Below are positions 8,752-15,490 of a DNA stretch of 18,566 nucleotides, piece after piece (positions within the stretch are counted from its first letter, which is position 1; each line of letters starts with the position of its first letter). This DNA comes from RBG-16-66-20 sp049651845 (GTDB lineage: Bacteria; Pseudomonadota; Gammaproteobacteria; Burkholderiales; SG8-39): contig JBASCW010000039.1 of NCBI GenBank assembly GCA_049651845.1, positions 1-18,566 of the forward strand, given 5' to 3'. Below the pieces are notes generated by a model. That model worked only from the letters and a program-made list of their open reading frames with translations, ran no database searches and had not been told where the DNA came from. The position numbers and the translations under genes are program-made.

Positions 8752-8809
8752 GATACTTGCGAGTATATTATTGCGACCGCCGCTAGGCGGTCGGACCGCC
8801 GGCCCTGAA
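8752..8809. promoter_or_regulatory. Divergent intergenic region with two inverted repeats
   Basis: This short gap separates two divergent genes. It holds a 14-base inverted repeat at 8753-8766 (ATACT, TGCG, AGTAT). It overlaps a TATACT on the minus strand and a TATATT on the plus strand that could serve as -10 boxes. A second hairpin at 8775-8792 has a perfect 7-base stem (GACCGCC, GCTA, GGCGGTC), and its left arm is repeated at 8794-8800. I see no good -35 boxes. One repeat may be an operator and the other a leader hairpin for the TctC-like gene; this is inference. Confidence 0.35.
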
Positions 8810-9775
8810 ATGATGCTATCTCGCATTCTTCCTGCAATCGTGGTCGCTGCGCTGGGCGCGTCCCAAGCCCTTGGCCAAGGATATCCGAATCGGCCCGTCC
8901 GAGTGGTCGTGGCGTTCGCTCCGGGGACGACCTCCGACATCGTCGGGCGGATGTTCTCGGACAAACTCACGCAGGCGACCGGCCAGCCGTTCGTGGTGGA
9001 GAACCGGACCGGGGCCGGCGGCACGATCGGCGCCGAGTTCGTGGCGAAGTCCGCGCCGGACGGCCATACGCTGCTCGTGTCCACGGCGGCGCTGCCGGTG
9101 AGCGCCCACGTCTATCGCAACCTCAAGTACGACACCGGCCGCGATTTCGCTTCGATCACGGTGGTGTCGCATTCGCCGCTCGCCCTTGCGGCGAACCTCG
9201 ACTTTCCGCCGCGCAATGTCGCCGAGCTGATCGAGTACGCGAAGACGCATCCCGGCAAGGTTAATTTTGGATCTGCCGGCGTCGGCACGTCGCACCATCT
9301 CACCGGGGAAAAATTCAAGATCGACACCGGCATCAACGTCGTTCACGTCCCGTACAAGGGTTCCGGCCCGGCGCACGTCGATCTTCTCGGCGGACAGATC
9401 CAGATGATGTTCGACAACATCGTTGCGCTCATACCCCACTTCCGGGCGGGCAAACTGCGGCCGATCGCCGTCTCGAGTGCGAAGCGCAATGCCATGCTGC
9501 CTGACGTGCCGAGCATCCACGAGGCAGGCGTCAAGGGTTTCGAGACGGTCGCCTGGTTCGGTTTCGTCGCACCGGCCGGAACGCCGCAGGACGTGATCAG
9601 CCGTCTGCACGCAGAATTCACCCGTGCGCTGGCGCTTCCGGAGGTGCGCCAGCGGCTGATCGATACGGGTTCGGATGTCGTCGGCAACTCACCCGAAGCG
9701 GCCGATCGCCACCTGCGCGACGAGATTGCCAAGTGGGGCGTCGTCGTTCGGGCGGCAAACGTCACTGCGAACTAG
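8810..9775 (+). CDS. Bug/TctC-family tripartite tricarboxylate transporter binding protein
   Basis: The 321-residue product is a Bug-type periplasmic solute receptor. MMLSRILPAIVVAALGASQALGQ is a signal peptide. The mature chain opens with YPNRPVRVVVAFAPGTTSDIVGR, the family start with its ligand-binding loop, followed by FVVENRTGAGGTIGAEFVAKS. Later come VHVPYKGSGPAHVDLLGGQI and LPDVPSIHEAGVKGFE, all hallmarks. Family members bind small carboxylates, amides or aromatic acids for TctAB permeases. No tctA or tctB lies nearby, so it is an orphan, as most Bug proteins of Burkholderiales are. It is the only plus-strand gene between ureD and urtE, which splits the urea block. I start it at ATG 8810; ATG 8813 is equivalent. 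Confidence 0.92.
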   Translation: MMLSRILPAIVVAALGASQALGQGYPNRPVRVVVAFAPGTTSDIVGRMFSDKLTQATGQPFVVENRTGAGGTIGAEFVAKSAPDGHTLLVSTAALPVSAHVYRNLKYDTGRDFASITVVSHSPLALAANLDFPPRNVAELIEYAKTHPGKVNFGSAGVGTSHHLTGEKFKIDTGINVVHVPYKGSGPAHVDLLGGQIQMMFDNIVALIPHFRAGKLRPIAVSSAKRNAMLPDVPSIHEAGVKGFETVAWFGFVAPAGTPQDVISRLHAEFTRALALPEVRQRLIDTGSDVVGNSPEAADRHLRDEIAKWGVVVRAANVTAN

Positions 9776-9792
9776 GCGGGCGTCCGGCTGAT

Positions 9793-9831
9793 GCGGATGT
9801 CAATCCGCTGGCGGCAACTCATACCGCCAGC
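9793..9831. terminator. Two adjacent hairpins between convergent genes
   Basis: The 43-base gap between the TctC-like stop and the urtE stop holds a perfect 6-base hairpin at 9793-9808 (GCGGAT, GTCA, ATCCGC). A perfect 8-base hairpin follows at 9807-9831 (GCTGGCGG, nine-base loop, CCGCCAGC) and spans the urtE stop. They share two bases, so they cannot both form completely. Neither is followed by a T tract on either strand, so intrinsic termination would be weak. A bidirectional or Rho-assisted end is more likely. Confidence 0.4.
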
Positions 9832-10511
9832 AGCCCCTTGACGCCGTCCTTGTCCATGTCCGCTCCCGCGCCGCGCTTGACGATCTCGCCGCGCTCCATG
9901 ACCAGGTACTGGTCGGCGAGCGACCGCGCGAAGTCGTAATACTGCTCGACCAGCAGGATCGCCATGTCGCCGGTGGCGGCCAGCGCGCGGATCGCGCGCT
10001 CGATGTCCTTGATGATCGACGGCTGGATGCCCTCGGTCGGCTCGTCGAGGATCAGCAGCTTCGGGCCCATCGCCAGCGCGCGGCCGATCGCGAGCTGCTG
10101 CTGCTGGCCGCCCGAGAGGTCGCCGCCGCGGCGCCCCAGCATCTGCCTGAGCACCGGGAACATCTCGAAGATGCGCGCCGGCAGCTTCGCGCCGCGCGGC
10201 CGCGTGGCGAGGCCCATCTGCAGGTTCTCCTCGACCGTCAGGCGCGGGAAGATCTCGCGCCCCTGCGGCACGTAGCCGATGCCCGCCTGGGCGCGTTCGA
10301 ATGGTTTTGCATTTGCAATGCTTTTTTCATAAAAAAGCACTTCACCGGACTTGGCGGGCACCAGCCCCATCAATGTGCGCAGCAGCGTGGTCTTGCCGAC
10401 GCCGTTGCGGCCGAGCAGCGCGGCCACCTTGCCCGCCGGAATCTCGAACGAGAGGTCCCGCAGGATGTGGCTGCCGCCGTAGTACTGATTCAGGTTGTTG
10501 ACCTTCAGCAT
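9819..10511 (-). CDS. urtE: Urea ABC transporter ATP-binding protein UrtE
   Basis: This is one of the two ATPases of the high-affinity urea importer. The 230-residue product has the Walker A GRNGVGKT at 34-41, the Q-loop (YVPQGREIFP) at residue 83, the signature LSGGQQQQ at 132-139, Walker B LLILDEP, and a switch region with Gln in place of His (LLVEQYYD), as is common in the LivF/UrtE group. The TEGIQPS motif after Walker B supports UrtE. It begins 30 bases after the urtD stop and is the last urt gene. Codons around 10297-10345 are strikingly AT-rich (TTT, TAT, AAA, ATT, AAT) compared with the rest of the gene. Confidence 0.95.
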   Translation of the reverse strand: MLKVNNLNQYYGGSHILRDLSFEIPAGKVAALLGRNGVGKTTLLRTLMGLVPAKSGEVLFYEKSIANAKPFERAQAGIGYVPQGREIFPRLTVEENLQMGLATRPRGAKLPARIFEMFPVLRQMLGRRGGDLSGGQQQQLAIGRALAMGPKLLILDEPTEGIQPSIIKDIERAIRALAATGDMAILLVEQYYDFARSLADQYLVMERGEIVKRGAGADMDKDGVKGLLAV

Positions 10512-10541
10512 CTCATTTGAAAAGCGATAGAAAAGTAAAAG

Positions 10542-11357
10542 CTAACGACCCAAATACACTTCGATGACTTTGGGGTCGTTCTGCACCTGCTGCATCGGCC
10601 CCTCGGCGAGCACGCTGCCCCCGTGCAGCACCGTGACCTGGCGCGCGATCTTCTCGATGAAAGCCATGTCGTGCTCGACCACCACCAGCGAGTGCTTGCC
10701 CGCGAGCGACAGGAACAGCTCCGCGGTGCGCTCGGTCTCGTCGTCGCTCATGCCCGCGACCGGCTCGTCGAGCAGCAGCAGCCTGGGCTCCTGCATCAGC
10801 AGCATGCCGATCTCCAGCCACTGCTTCTGGCCGTGGGAGAGCAACCCGGCCACGCGGTCGGCGCTGTCCTGAAGCCTTATGGTTTTCAGGTTTTCCGATA
10901 TCAGATCTTTTTGTTCGGAAGACAAAACCGAAAAGAGCGATTTCCTCACGCGCTTGTCGGCCTTCATCGCGAGCTCGAGGTTCTCGAACACGCTGTGGCT
11001 CTCGAAGATGGTCGGCTTCTGGAACTTGCGGCCGATGCCGGCGTGCGCGATCTCGGCCTCGGTGAGGCGCGTGAGGTCGATGGTCTGGCCGAAGAAGGCG
11101 CTGCCCTCGTCGGGGCGCGTCTTGCCGGTGATCACGTCCATCATGGTGGTCTTGCCGGCGCCGTTGGGCCCGATCACGCAGCGCAGCTCGCCGACGTCGA
11201 TCGACAGCGACAGCTTGTTGAGCGCGCGAAAGCCGTCGAAGCTGACCGAGATGTCCTCCAGGTAGAGCACCACGCCGTGCGTGGCGTCCAGGCCCTCGCC
11301 GGCGACGTGGCCGAAGGCGCGGTTGCCCTCGTTGGGCACGAGCGCGGCTTCGCTCAC
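10542..11357 (-). CDS. urtD: Urea ABC transporter ATP-binding protein UrtD
   Basis: This is the LivG-like ATPase of the urea importer. The 271-residue product has a 30-residue N-terminal extension before LYLEDISVSFDGFRALN, then Walker A GPNGAGKT at 63-70, the GRKFQKPTIFE Q-loop area, a signature variant LSHGQKQWLEIG, Walker B LLLLDEPVAGMSD and the His-switch VVVEHDMAFI. LSHGQKQWLE and the GKTRPDEG segment are typical of UrtD. The start is GTG at 11357, overlapping the urtC TGA as GTGA, which places the extension in the real protein. An AT-rich codon patch lies at about 10870-10945, in the helical subdomain before the signature. Confidence 0.95.
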   Translation of the reverse strand: MSEAALVPNEGNRAFGHVAGEGLDATHGVVLYLEDISVSFDGFRALNKLSLSIDVGELRCVIGPNGAGKTTMMDVITGKTRPDEGSAFFGQTIDLTRLTEAEIAHAGIGRKFQKPTIFESHSVFENLELAMKADKRVRKSLFSVLSSEQKDLISENLKTIRLQDSADRVAGLLSHGQKQWLEIGMLLMQEPRLLLLDEPVAGMSDDETERTAELFLSLAGKHSLVVVEHDMAFIEKIARQVTVLHGGSVLAEGPMQQVQNDPKVIEVYLGR

Positions 11358-12439
11358 CTGGCCTCCTTGCGCGTGAAGAAGCCCATCAGGCCGCGCGGCA
11401 GGAACAGCGTGACCAGGATGAAGATCAGGCCGAGCGCGTACAGCCAGTACTCGGGGAAGGCCTGCGTGAAGAAGCTCTTCGCGCCGTTCACCACGCCGGC
11501 GCCGAGGATCGCGCCGGCGAGCGTGCCGCGGCCGCCCACCGCGACCCAGATCGCGATCTCGATCGAGTTGGCGGGCGACATCTCGCTCGGGTTGATGATG
11601 CCGACCTGCGGCACGTAGAGCGCGCCCGCGATGCCGCAGATCACCGCCGAGAGCGTGAAGATCGCCAGCTTGTAGTGCACCGTGTTGTAGCCGCAGAACG
11701 CCACGCGCGTCTCGGCGTCGCGGATCGCCGTGAGCACGCGGCCGAACTTGGAGGTCACGATCCAGCGGGCGAGCAACAAGGTTCCGACCAGGACGATTCC
11801 CGTAGTGGCGAAAAGAATCATCCTGGTCTCCGGCGTGGTGATGGGCAGGCCGAGGATCCGCTTGAAGTCGGTGAAGCCGTTGTTGCCGCCGAAGCCGGTG
11901 GCGTTGCGGAAAAAGAGCAGCATCGCCGCGAAGGTGAGCGCCTGCGTGATGATCGAGAAGTACACGCCCTTCACGCGCGAGCGGAAGGCGAAGAAGCCGA
12001 ACACCAGCGCGAGCAGCCCGGGCACCAGCACCACCAGCAGCGCGCACCACCAGAACTGGTCCGAGTTCCACCAGGCCAGCGGCAGCTCCTTCCAGTCGAG
12101 GAACACCATGAAGTCGGGCAGGTCCGCCTGGTACTGGCCCTCGCGCCCGATCTGGCGCATCAGATACATGCCCATCGAGTAGCCGCCGAGCGCGAAGAAC
12201 AGGCCGTGGCCGAGCGACAGGATCCCGGCGTAGCCCCAGACCAGGTCCATCGCGATGGCCACGATGGCGTAGCACATGATCTTGCCGATCAGCGTCACCC
12301 AATACTGGGACAGATGGAAGGCGCTGTCGGGCGAGGTCTTCAGGCTCAGAATCGGGAACACCACGAACAGCACGAACGACATCGCGCCAATCAAAGTCCA
12401 GCCCTTGAACCCATAAAGCCGGCCGAAGTTGAGCCTCAC
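11354..12439 (-). CDS. urtC: Urea ABC transporter permease UrtC
   Basis: This is the second permease of the urea importer, LivM type, with 361 residues and multiple membrane helices. Seen landmarks are the first helix (WTLIGAMSFVLFVVFPIL), the LVWGYAGILSLGHGLFFALGGY segment shared by LivM/UrtC, GVYFSIITQALTFAAMLLFF, GNNGFTDFKRILG, and the EAA-like cytoplasmic coupling segment SKFGRVLTAIRDAETRVAFCGY. Near the C terminus, VAVGGRGTLAGAILGAGVVNG is also characteristic. The start is GTG at 12439, overlapping the urtB TGA as GTGA; the frame extending further upstream is a shadow of urtB. Its own TGA overlaps the urtD GTG in the same way. Confidence 0.95.
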   Translation of the reverse strand: MRLNFGRLYGFKGWTLIGAMSFVLFVVFPILSLKTSPDSAFHLSQYWVTLIGKIMCYAIVAIAMDLVWGYAGILSLGHGLFFALGGYSMGMYLMRQIGREGQYQADLPDFMVFLDWKELPLAWWNSDQFWWCALLVVLVPGLLALVFGFFAFRSRVKGVYFSIITQALTFAAMLLFFRNATGFGGNNGFTDFKRILGLPITTPETRMILFATTGIVLVGTLLLARWIVTSKFGRVLTAIRDAETRVAFCGYNTVHYKLAIFTLSAVICGIAGALYVPQVGIINPSEMSPANSIEIAIWVAVGGRGTLAGAILGAGVVNGAKSFFTQAFPEYWLYALGLIFILVTLFLPRGLMGFFTRKEAR

Positions 12440-14013
12440 GCTTCCACCGCCCTTCCCTTCACCGCGAACAGGCCCTGCGGCCGGCGCTGGATGAAGAAGA
12501 TGATGAACACCAGCACCACGATCTTGGCGATCACCGCGCCCGACACCGCCTCGAGGAACTTGTTGGCGAAGCCGAGCGTGAGCGCGGCGTACACGGTGCC
12601 GGCGAGCTGGCCGACGCCGCCGAACACCACCACCATGAACGAGTCGACGATGTAGCCCTGGCCGAGGTCCGGGCCGACGTTGCCGAGCTGCGAGAGCGCG
12701 CAGCCCGCGAGGCCCGCGATTCCCGAGCCGAGGCCGAACGCCCACATGTCCACCCTGCCCGTGGGCACGCCGACGCAGGAGGCCATGTCGCGGTTCTGCG
12801 TGACGCCGCGGATGAACAGGCCCAGCCGGGTCTTGGTCAGCAGCAGATACATGGCGAACAGGACCAGGCCCGCGAAGACGATGATGTAGATCCGGCTCCA
12901 GGGCATCACCACGCCGGCGAAGGCCTGGATGCCGCCCGACATGAAGTCCGGGTTTTCGACCGGCACGTTCTGCGCGCCGAACAGCGTGCGCACCGACTGG
13001 ATCAGCATCAGGCTGATGCCCCAGGTGGCGAGCAGCGTCTCCAGCGGCCGGCCGTAGAGCCAGCGGATCACCACGCGCTCGAGCAGCATCCCGACCAGCC
13101 CCGTCACGATGAAGGAGGCTGGTATTGCAGCCAGAAGGTACCAGTCGAACGCTTCGGGAAAATTCACCTTGAAAAAATTCTGCACCATGTAGGTGGTGTA
13201 GGCGCCGATCATGATCAGCTCGCCGTGCGCCATGTTGATCACGCCCATCAAGCCGTAGGTGATGGCGAGGCCGAGCGCGGCCAGCAGCAGGATCGAGCCG
13301 AGCGAGATACCCGCGAAGAGGAGCCCTGCGCGCTCGCCCCAGGCGAGCTTGGCCTGCACTTCGCGCAGGCTCTTCTGCGCTTCGAGCTTGATGTCCTCGT
13401 CGGCGTCGGCCGCCGCCTCGGCGAGCAGCGTGCGGCTGTTCGGGCTGTTGGAGCGGGCGAGGCGCCGGATCGCGGCGATGCGCTGCGCCTTGTCGCCGCT
13501 CTTGAGCTCCATCGAGGCGGCGACGATCTCCAGCACCGGCTTGATCGCCGCGTCGGTCTCCTTGTCGAGCGCTTTCTTCACGAGCGGCAGCATCGCCGCA
13601 TCGGCGCCGCCCGCGAGCTCCTTGACGGCGGCGAGCCGCGTCTCGCGCTCGGGCGCGAGCAGCTTGAGCGCGGCGAGCGCGCCCTCGATCTCCTTGCGCA
13701 ACCGGTTGTTGGCGACGACGTCCTCGGCACCCTCGGGCACCGGGTCGACCTTCTCGCCCGTGAGTGCGTCGGTGGCTGCCCCGCCCTTCACCACGAGCAC
13801 GCGCCGGCCGCTCTTTCCCTCCACGGTCTGCACCTCGCCCTCGGCGACCGCCTGCAGGAACGCCGCGGCGCGCGGGTCGCCCTCGGCGACCAGCGCCGCG
13901 ATCGCGGCGCTGCGCTCCTCGGCTTCGCCCGCGGCGAGCTTCTCGACCGCGGCCCTATCGAGCGCCAGCGCCGGCGCGGCGACGAGCAGGAGTGTCAGGA
14001 AGAACGTTCGCAT
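12436..14013 (-). CDS. urtB: Urea ABC transporter permease UrtB with long periplasmic N-terminal domain
   Basis: This is the first permease of the urea importer, LivH type. The 525-residue product starts with a signal peptide (MRTFFLTLLLVAAPALA) followed by about 205 mostly helical, Ala/Glu/Lys-rich residues resembling HEAT-type repeats. The permease proper starts near residue 229 (LFAGISLGSILLLAALGLAI), with GLMGVINMAHGELIMIGAY, the coupling segment TKTRLGLFIRGVTQNRDMA, and the C-terminal VAKIVVLVFIIFFIQRRPQG region (first residues AVIAKI). Such an extended N terminus is usual for proteobacterial UrtB, so it is not a fusion artefact; its role is not known to me. I start at ATG 14013 because that puts a clean signal peptide first. 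No strong ribosome binding site precedes it. Confidence 0.93.
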   Translation of the reverse strand: MRTFFLTLLLVAAPALALDRAAVEKLAAGEAEERSAAIAALVAEGDPRAAAFLQAVAEGEVQTVEGKSGRRVLVVKGGAATDALTGEKVDPVPEGAEDVVANNRLRKEIEGALAALKLLAPERETRLAAVKELAGGADAAMLPLVKKALDKETDAAIKPVLEIVAASMELKSGDKAQRIAAIRRLARSNSPNSRTLLAEAAADADEDIKLEAQKSLREVQAKLAWGERAGLLFAGISLGSILLLAALGLAITYGLMGVINMAHGELIMIGAYTTYMVQNFFKVNFPEAFDWYLLAAIPASFIVTGLVGMLLERVVIRWLYGRPLETLLATWGISLMLIQSVRTLFGAQNVPVENPDFMSGGIQAFAGVVMPWSRIYIIVFAGLVLFAMYLLLTKTRLGLFIRGVTQNRDMASCVGVPTGRVDMWAFGLGSGIAGLAGCALSQLGNVGPDLGQGYIVDSFMVVVFGGVGQLAGTVYAALTLGFANKFLEAVSGAVIAKIVVLVFIIFFIQRRPQGLFAVKGRAVEA

Positions 14014-14019
14014 ACGTGA

Positions 14020-14043
14020 AGAGGGCCGGCGAACCGGCCCTCT
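14020..14043 (-). terminator. Strong UUCG-loop hairpin between urtA and urtB
   Basis: On the minus strand the 54-base urtA-urtB gap folds into a perfect 10-base GC-rich stem (AGAGGGCCGG, loop TTCG, CCGGCCCTCT). It is followed by TTCACG and not by a U tract, so full intrinsic termination is unlikely. Its position after a binding-protein gene fits a partial terminator or an RNA-stabilising stem that keeps urtA mRNA more abundant than urtBCDE. That role is inference. Confidence 0.6.
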
Positions 14044-14067
14044 CCTGTTTACCACATGACGTACCGG

Positions 14068-15357
14068 TTACTTCTTCTTCTCGGCCATCAGCGCCGGCTC
14101 GTCCTTCTTCTTGTCGTTGCCTTCGATGAACGGGCTCCAGGGCTGCGCCTTCACCGGGCCCTTGGTCTTCCAGACCACGTTGAACTGGCCGTCGGCCTTG
14201 ACTTCGCCGATGAACACCGCCTTGTGCAGGTGGTGGTTCTTCGGATCCATCGTCGAGGTGACGCCCGAGGGCGCCTTGAAGGTCTGCCCGCCCATCGCGA
14301 CGCTCACCTTGTCGACGTCGAAGGACTTCGCCTTCTCCACCGCCTGCTTCCACATGTAGATGCCGATGTAGGTCGCCTCCATCGGATCGTTGGTGAGCGG
14401 CCTGTCCTTGTGCCCGGCGATGTTCTTCTTCTTCGCGTAGGCGGTCCAGTTCTTGATGAAGGCATCGTTGGCCGGGGCCTTGATCGACATGAAGTAGTTC
14501 CAGGCGGCGAGGTGGCCGACCAGCGGCTTGGTGTCCACGCCGCGCAGCTCCTCCTCGCCTACCGAGAACGCCACCACCGGCACGTCGGTCGCCTTCAGGC
14601 CCTGGTTGCCCAGCTCCTTGTAGAACGGCACGTTCGAGTCGCCATTGATGGTCGAGACCACCGCGGTCTTCTTGCCTTCCGAGGCGAACTTCTTGATCTT
14701 GGCGATGATGGTCTGGTAGTCGCTGTGGCCGAAGGGGGTGTACTCCTCCATGATGTCGGCCTCGGCGACGCCCTGCTTCTTCAGGAACGCGCGCAGGATC
14801 TTGTTGGTGGTGCGCGGGTAGACGTAGTCGGTGCCCAGAAGCACCCAGCGCTTGGCGTTGCCGCCTTCCTTGGACATCAGGTATTCCACCGCCGGGATCG
14901 CCTGCTGGTTCGGCGCGGCGCCGGTGTAGAACACGTTCTTCGAGATTTCCTCGCCTTCGTACTGCACCGGGTAGAAGAGCAGCGAATTGAGCTCCTCGAA
15001 CACCGGCAGCACCGACTTCCTCGACACCGAGGTCCAGCAGCCGAAGGTGACGGCGACCTTGTCCTGGGTGATGAGCTGACGCGCCTTCTCGGCGAACAGC
15101 GGCCAGTTGGAGGCCGGGTCGACGACGACGGGCTCGATCTTGTGGCCCATCACGCCGCCCTTGGCGTTGATCTCGTCCACGGCCATCAGCACGGTGTCTT
15201 TCAGCACCGTCTCGCTGATCGCCATCGTGCCCGACAGCGAGTGCAGTACGCCGATCTTGACCGTCTTGCCTTGCGCGCAAAGGCTGGTGGAACCCAGGCC
15301 AATGGCGGCGACCGCAGCCGACAGGGCCAACTGCTTAACGAACATGCGACGTTTCAT
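14068..15357 (-). CDS. urtA: Urea ABC transporter substrate-binding protein UrtA
   Basis: This is the periplasmic urea receptor. The 429-residue product has a signal peptide (MKRRMFVKQLALSAAVAAIG onward, to about residue 29), then KTVKIGVLHSLSGTMAISE, the standard opening of UrtA/FmdD proteins. Further typical segments are FGCWTSVSRKSVLPVFEE, LFYPVQYEGEE, VFYTGAAPNQQAIPAVEYL, GTDYVYPRTTNKIL and the C-terminal DPKNHHLHKAVFIGEV. The Cys in SLCAQG does not sit in a proper lipobox, so I expect a soluble rather than lipid-anchored receptor. The ATG at 15357 follows a GGGAG ribosome binding site five bases upstream, and a sigma-54 promoter lies just before it. The C terminus is Lys-rich (MAEKKK). 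Confidence 0.96.
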   Translation of the reverse strand: MKRRMFVKQLALSAAVAAIGLGSTSLCAQGKTVKIGVLHSLSGTMAISETVLKDTVLMAVDEINAKGGVMGHKIEPVVVDPASNWPLFAEKARQLITQDKVAVTFGCWTSVSRKSVLPVFEELNSLLFYPVQYEGEEISKNVFYTGAAPNQQAIPAVEYLMSKEGGNAKRWVLLGTDYVYPRTTNKILRAFLKKQGVAEADIMEEYTPFGHSDYQTIIAKIKKFASEGKKTAVVSTINGDSNVPFYKELGNQGLKATDVPVVAFSVGEEELRGVDTKPLVGHLAAWNYFMSIKAPANDAFIKNWTAYAKKKNIAGHKDRPLTNDPMEATYIGIYMWKQAVEKAKSFDVDKVSVAMGGQTFKAPSGVTSTMDPKNHHLHKAVFIGEVKADGQFNVVWKTKGPVKAQPWSPFIEGNDKKKDEPALMAEKKK

Positions 15358-15404
15358 GAACTCTCCCGTGAGCAAAGTGATTTGAGCGAAGCTGGCAGAG
15401 CCAA

Positions 15405-15420
15405 TGCAACGTCCATGCCT
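15405..15420 (-). promoter_or_regulatory. Predicted sigma-54 promoter of urtA
   Basis: The minus strand reads AGGCATGGACGTTGCA. This has the invariant -24 GG (15419-15418) and -12 GC (15407-15406) separated by exactly ten bases, and a full TTGCA at -12. The -24 half matches TGGCACG at five of seven positions. Transcription would begin near 15394, leaving a leader of about 37 bases that contains the urtA ribosome binding site. The adjacent NtrC palindrome supports the call. Confidence 0.75.
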
Positions 15421-15471
15421 ACGGGCAACAGGATGATTTGATTGACTTTCGCGAAGGCGGGCGAATGCGGC

Positions 15472-15488
15472 GGCACCAACTTGGTGCC
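15472..15488. promoter_or_regulatory. Predicted NtrC (NRI) binding site upstream of urtA
   Basis: GGCACCAACTTGGTGCC is a perfect 8-base palindrome around a single centre base. It contains the NtrC core GCACC-N5-GGTGC, differing from the textbook TGCACCA-N3-TGGTGCA only in the outermost base on each side. Its centre is about 85 bases upstream of the predicted urtA start of transcription, in the gap just after the aminotransferase stop. Another GGTGC lies 19 bases away at 15502-15506, inside the end of the aminotransferase gene, and may be a weak half-site. Confidence 0.75.
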
Positions 15489-15490
15489 GA

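Noticed and set aside
12436..14013. UrtB as a gene fusion because of the extra 205-residue N-terminal domain.
   Set aside because: A long periplasmic N-terminal region is usual for proteobacterial UrtB, and the frame is continuous.
15270..15357. UrtA as a lipoprotein or Tat substrate because of the Cys in its signal peptide and the RR near the start.
   Set aside because: The residues before the Cys (STSL) do not form a lipobox, and MKRRMF lacks the remaining Tat consensus residues.
14056..15441. A 461-codon plus-strand open frame opposite urtA.
   Set aside because: It covers intact urtA and its promoter, has Val/Leu/His/Arg-rich antisense composition and no recognisable motif.
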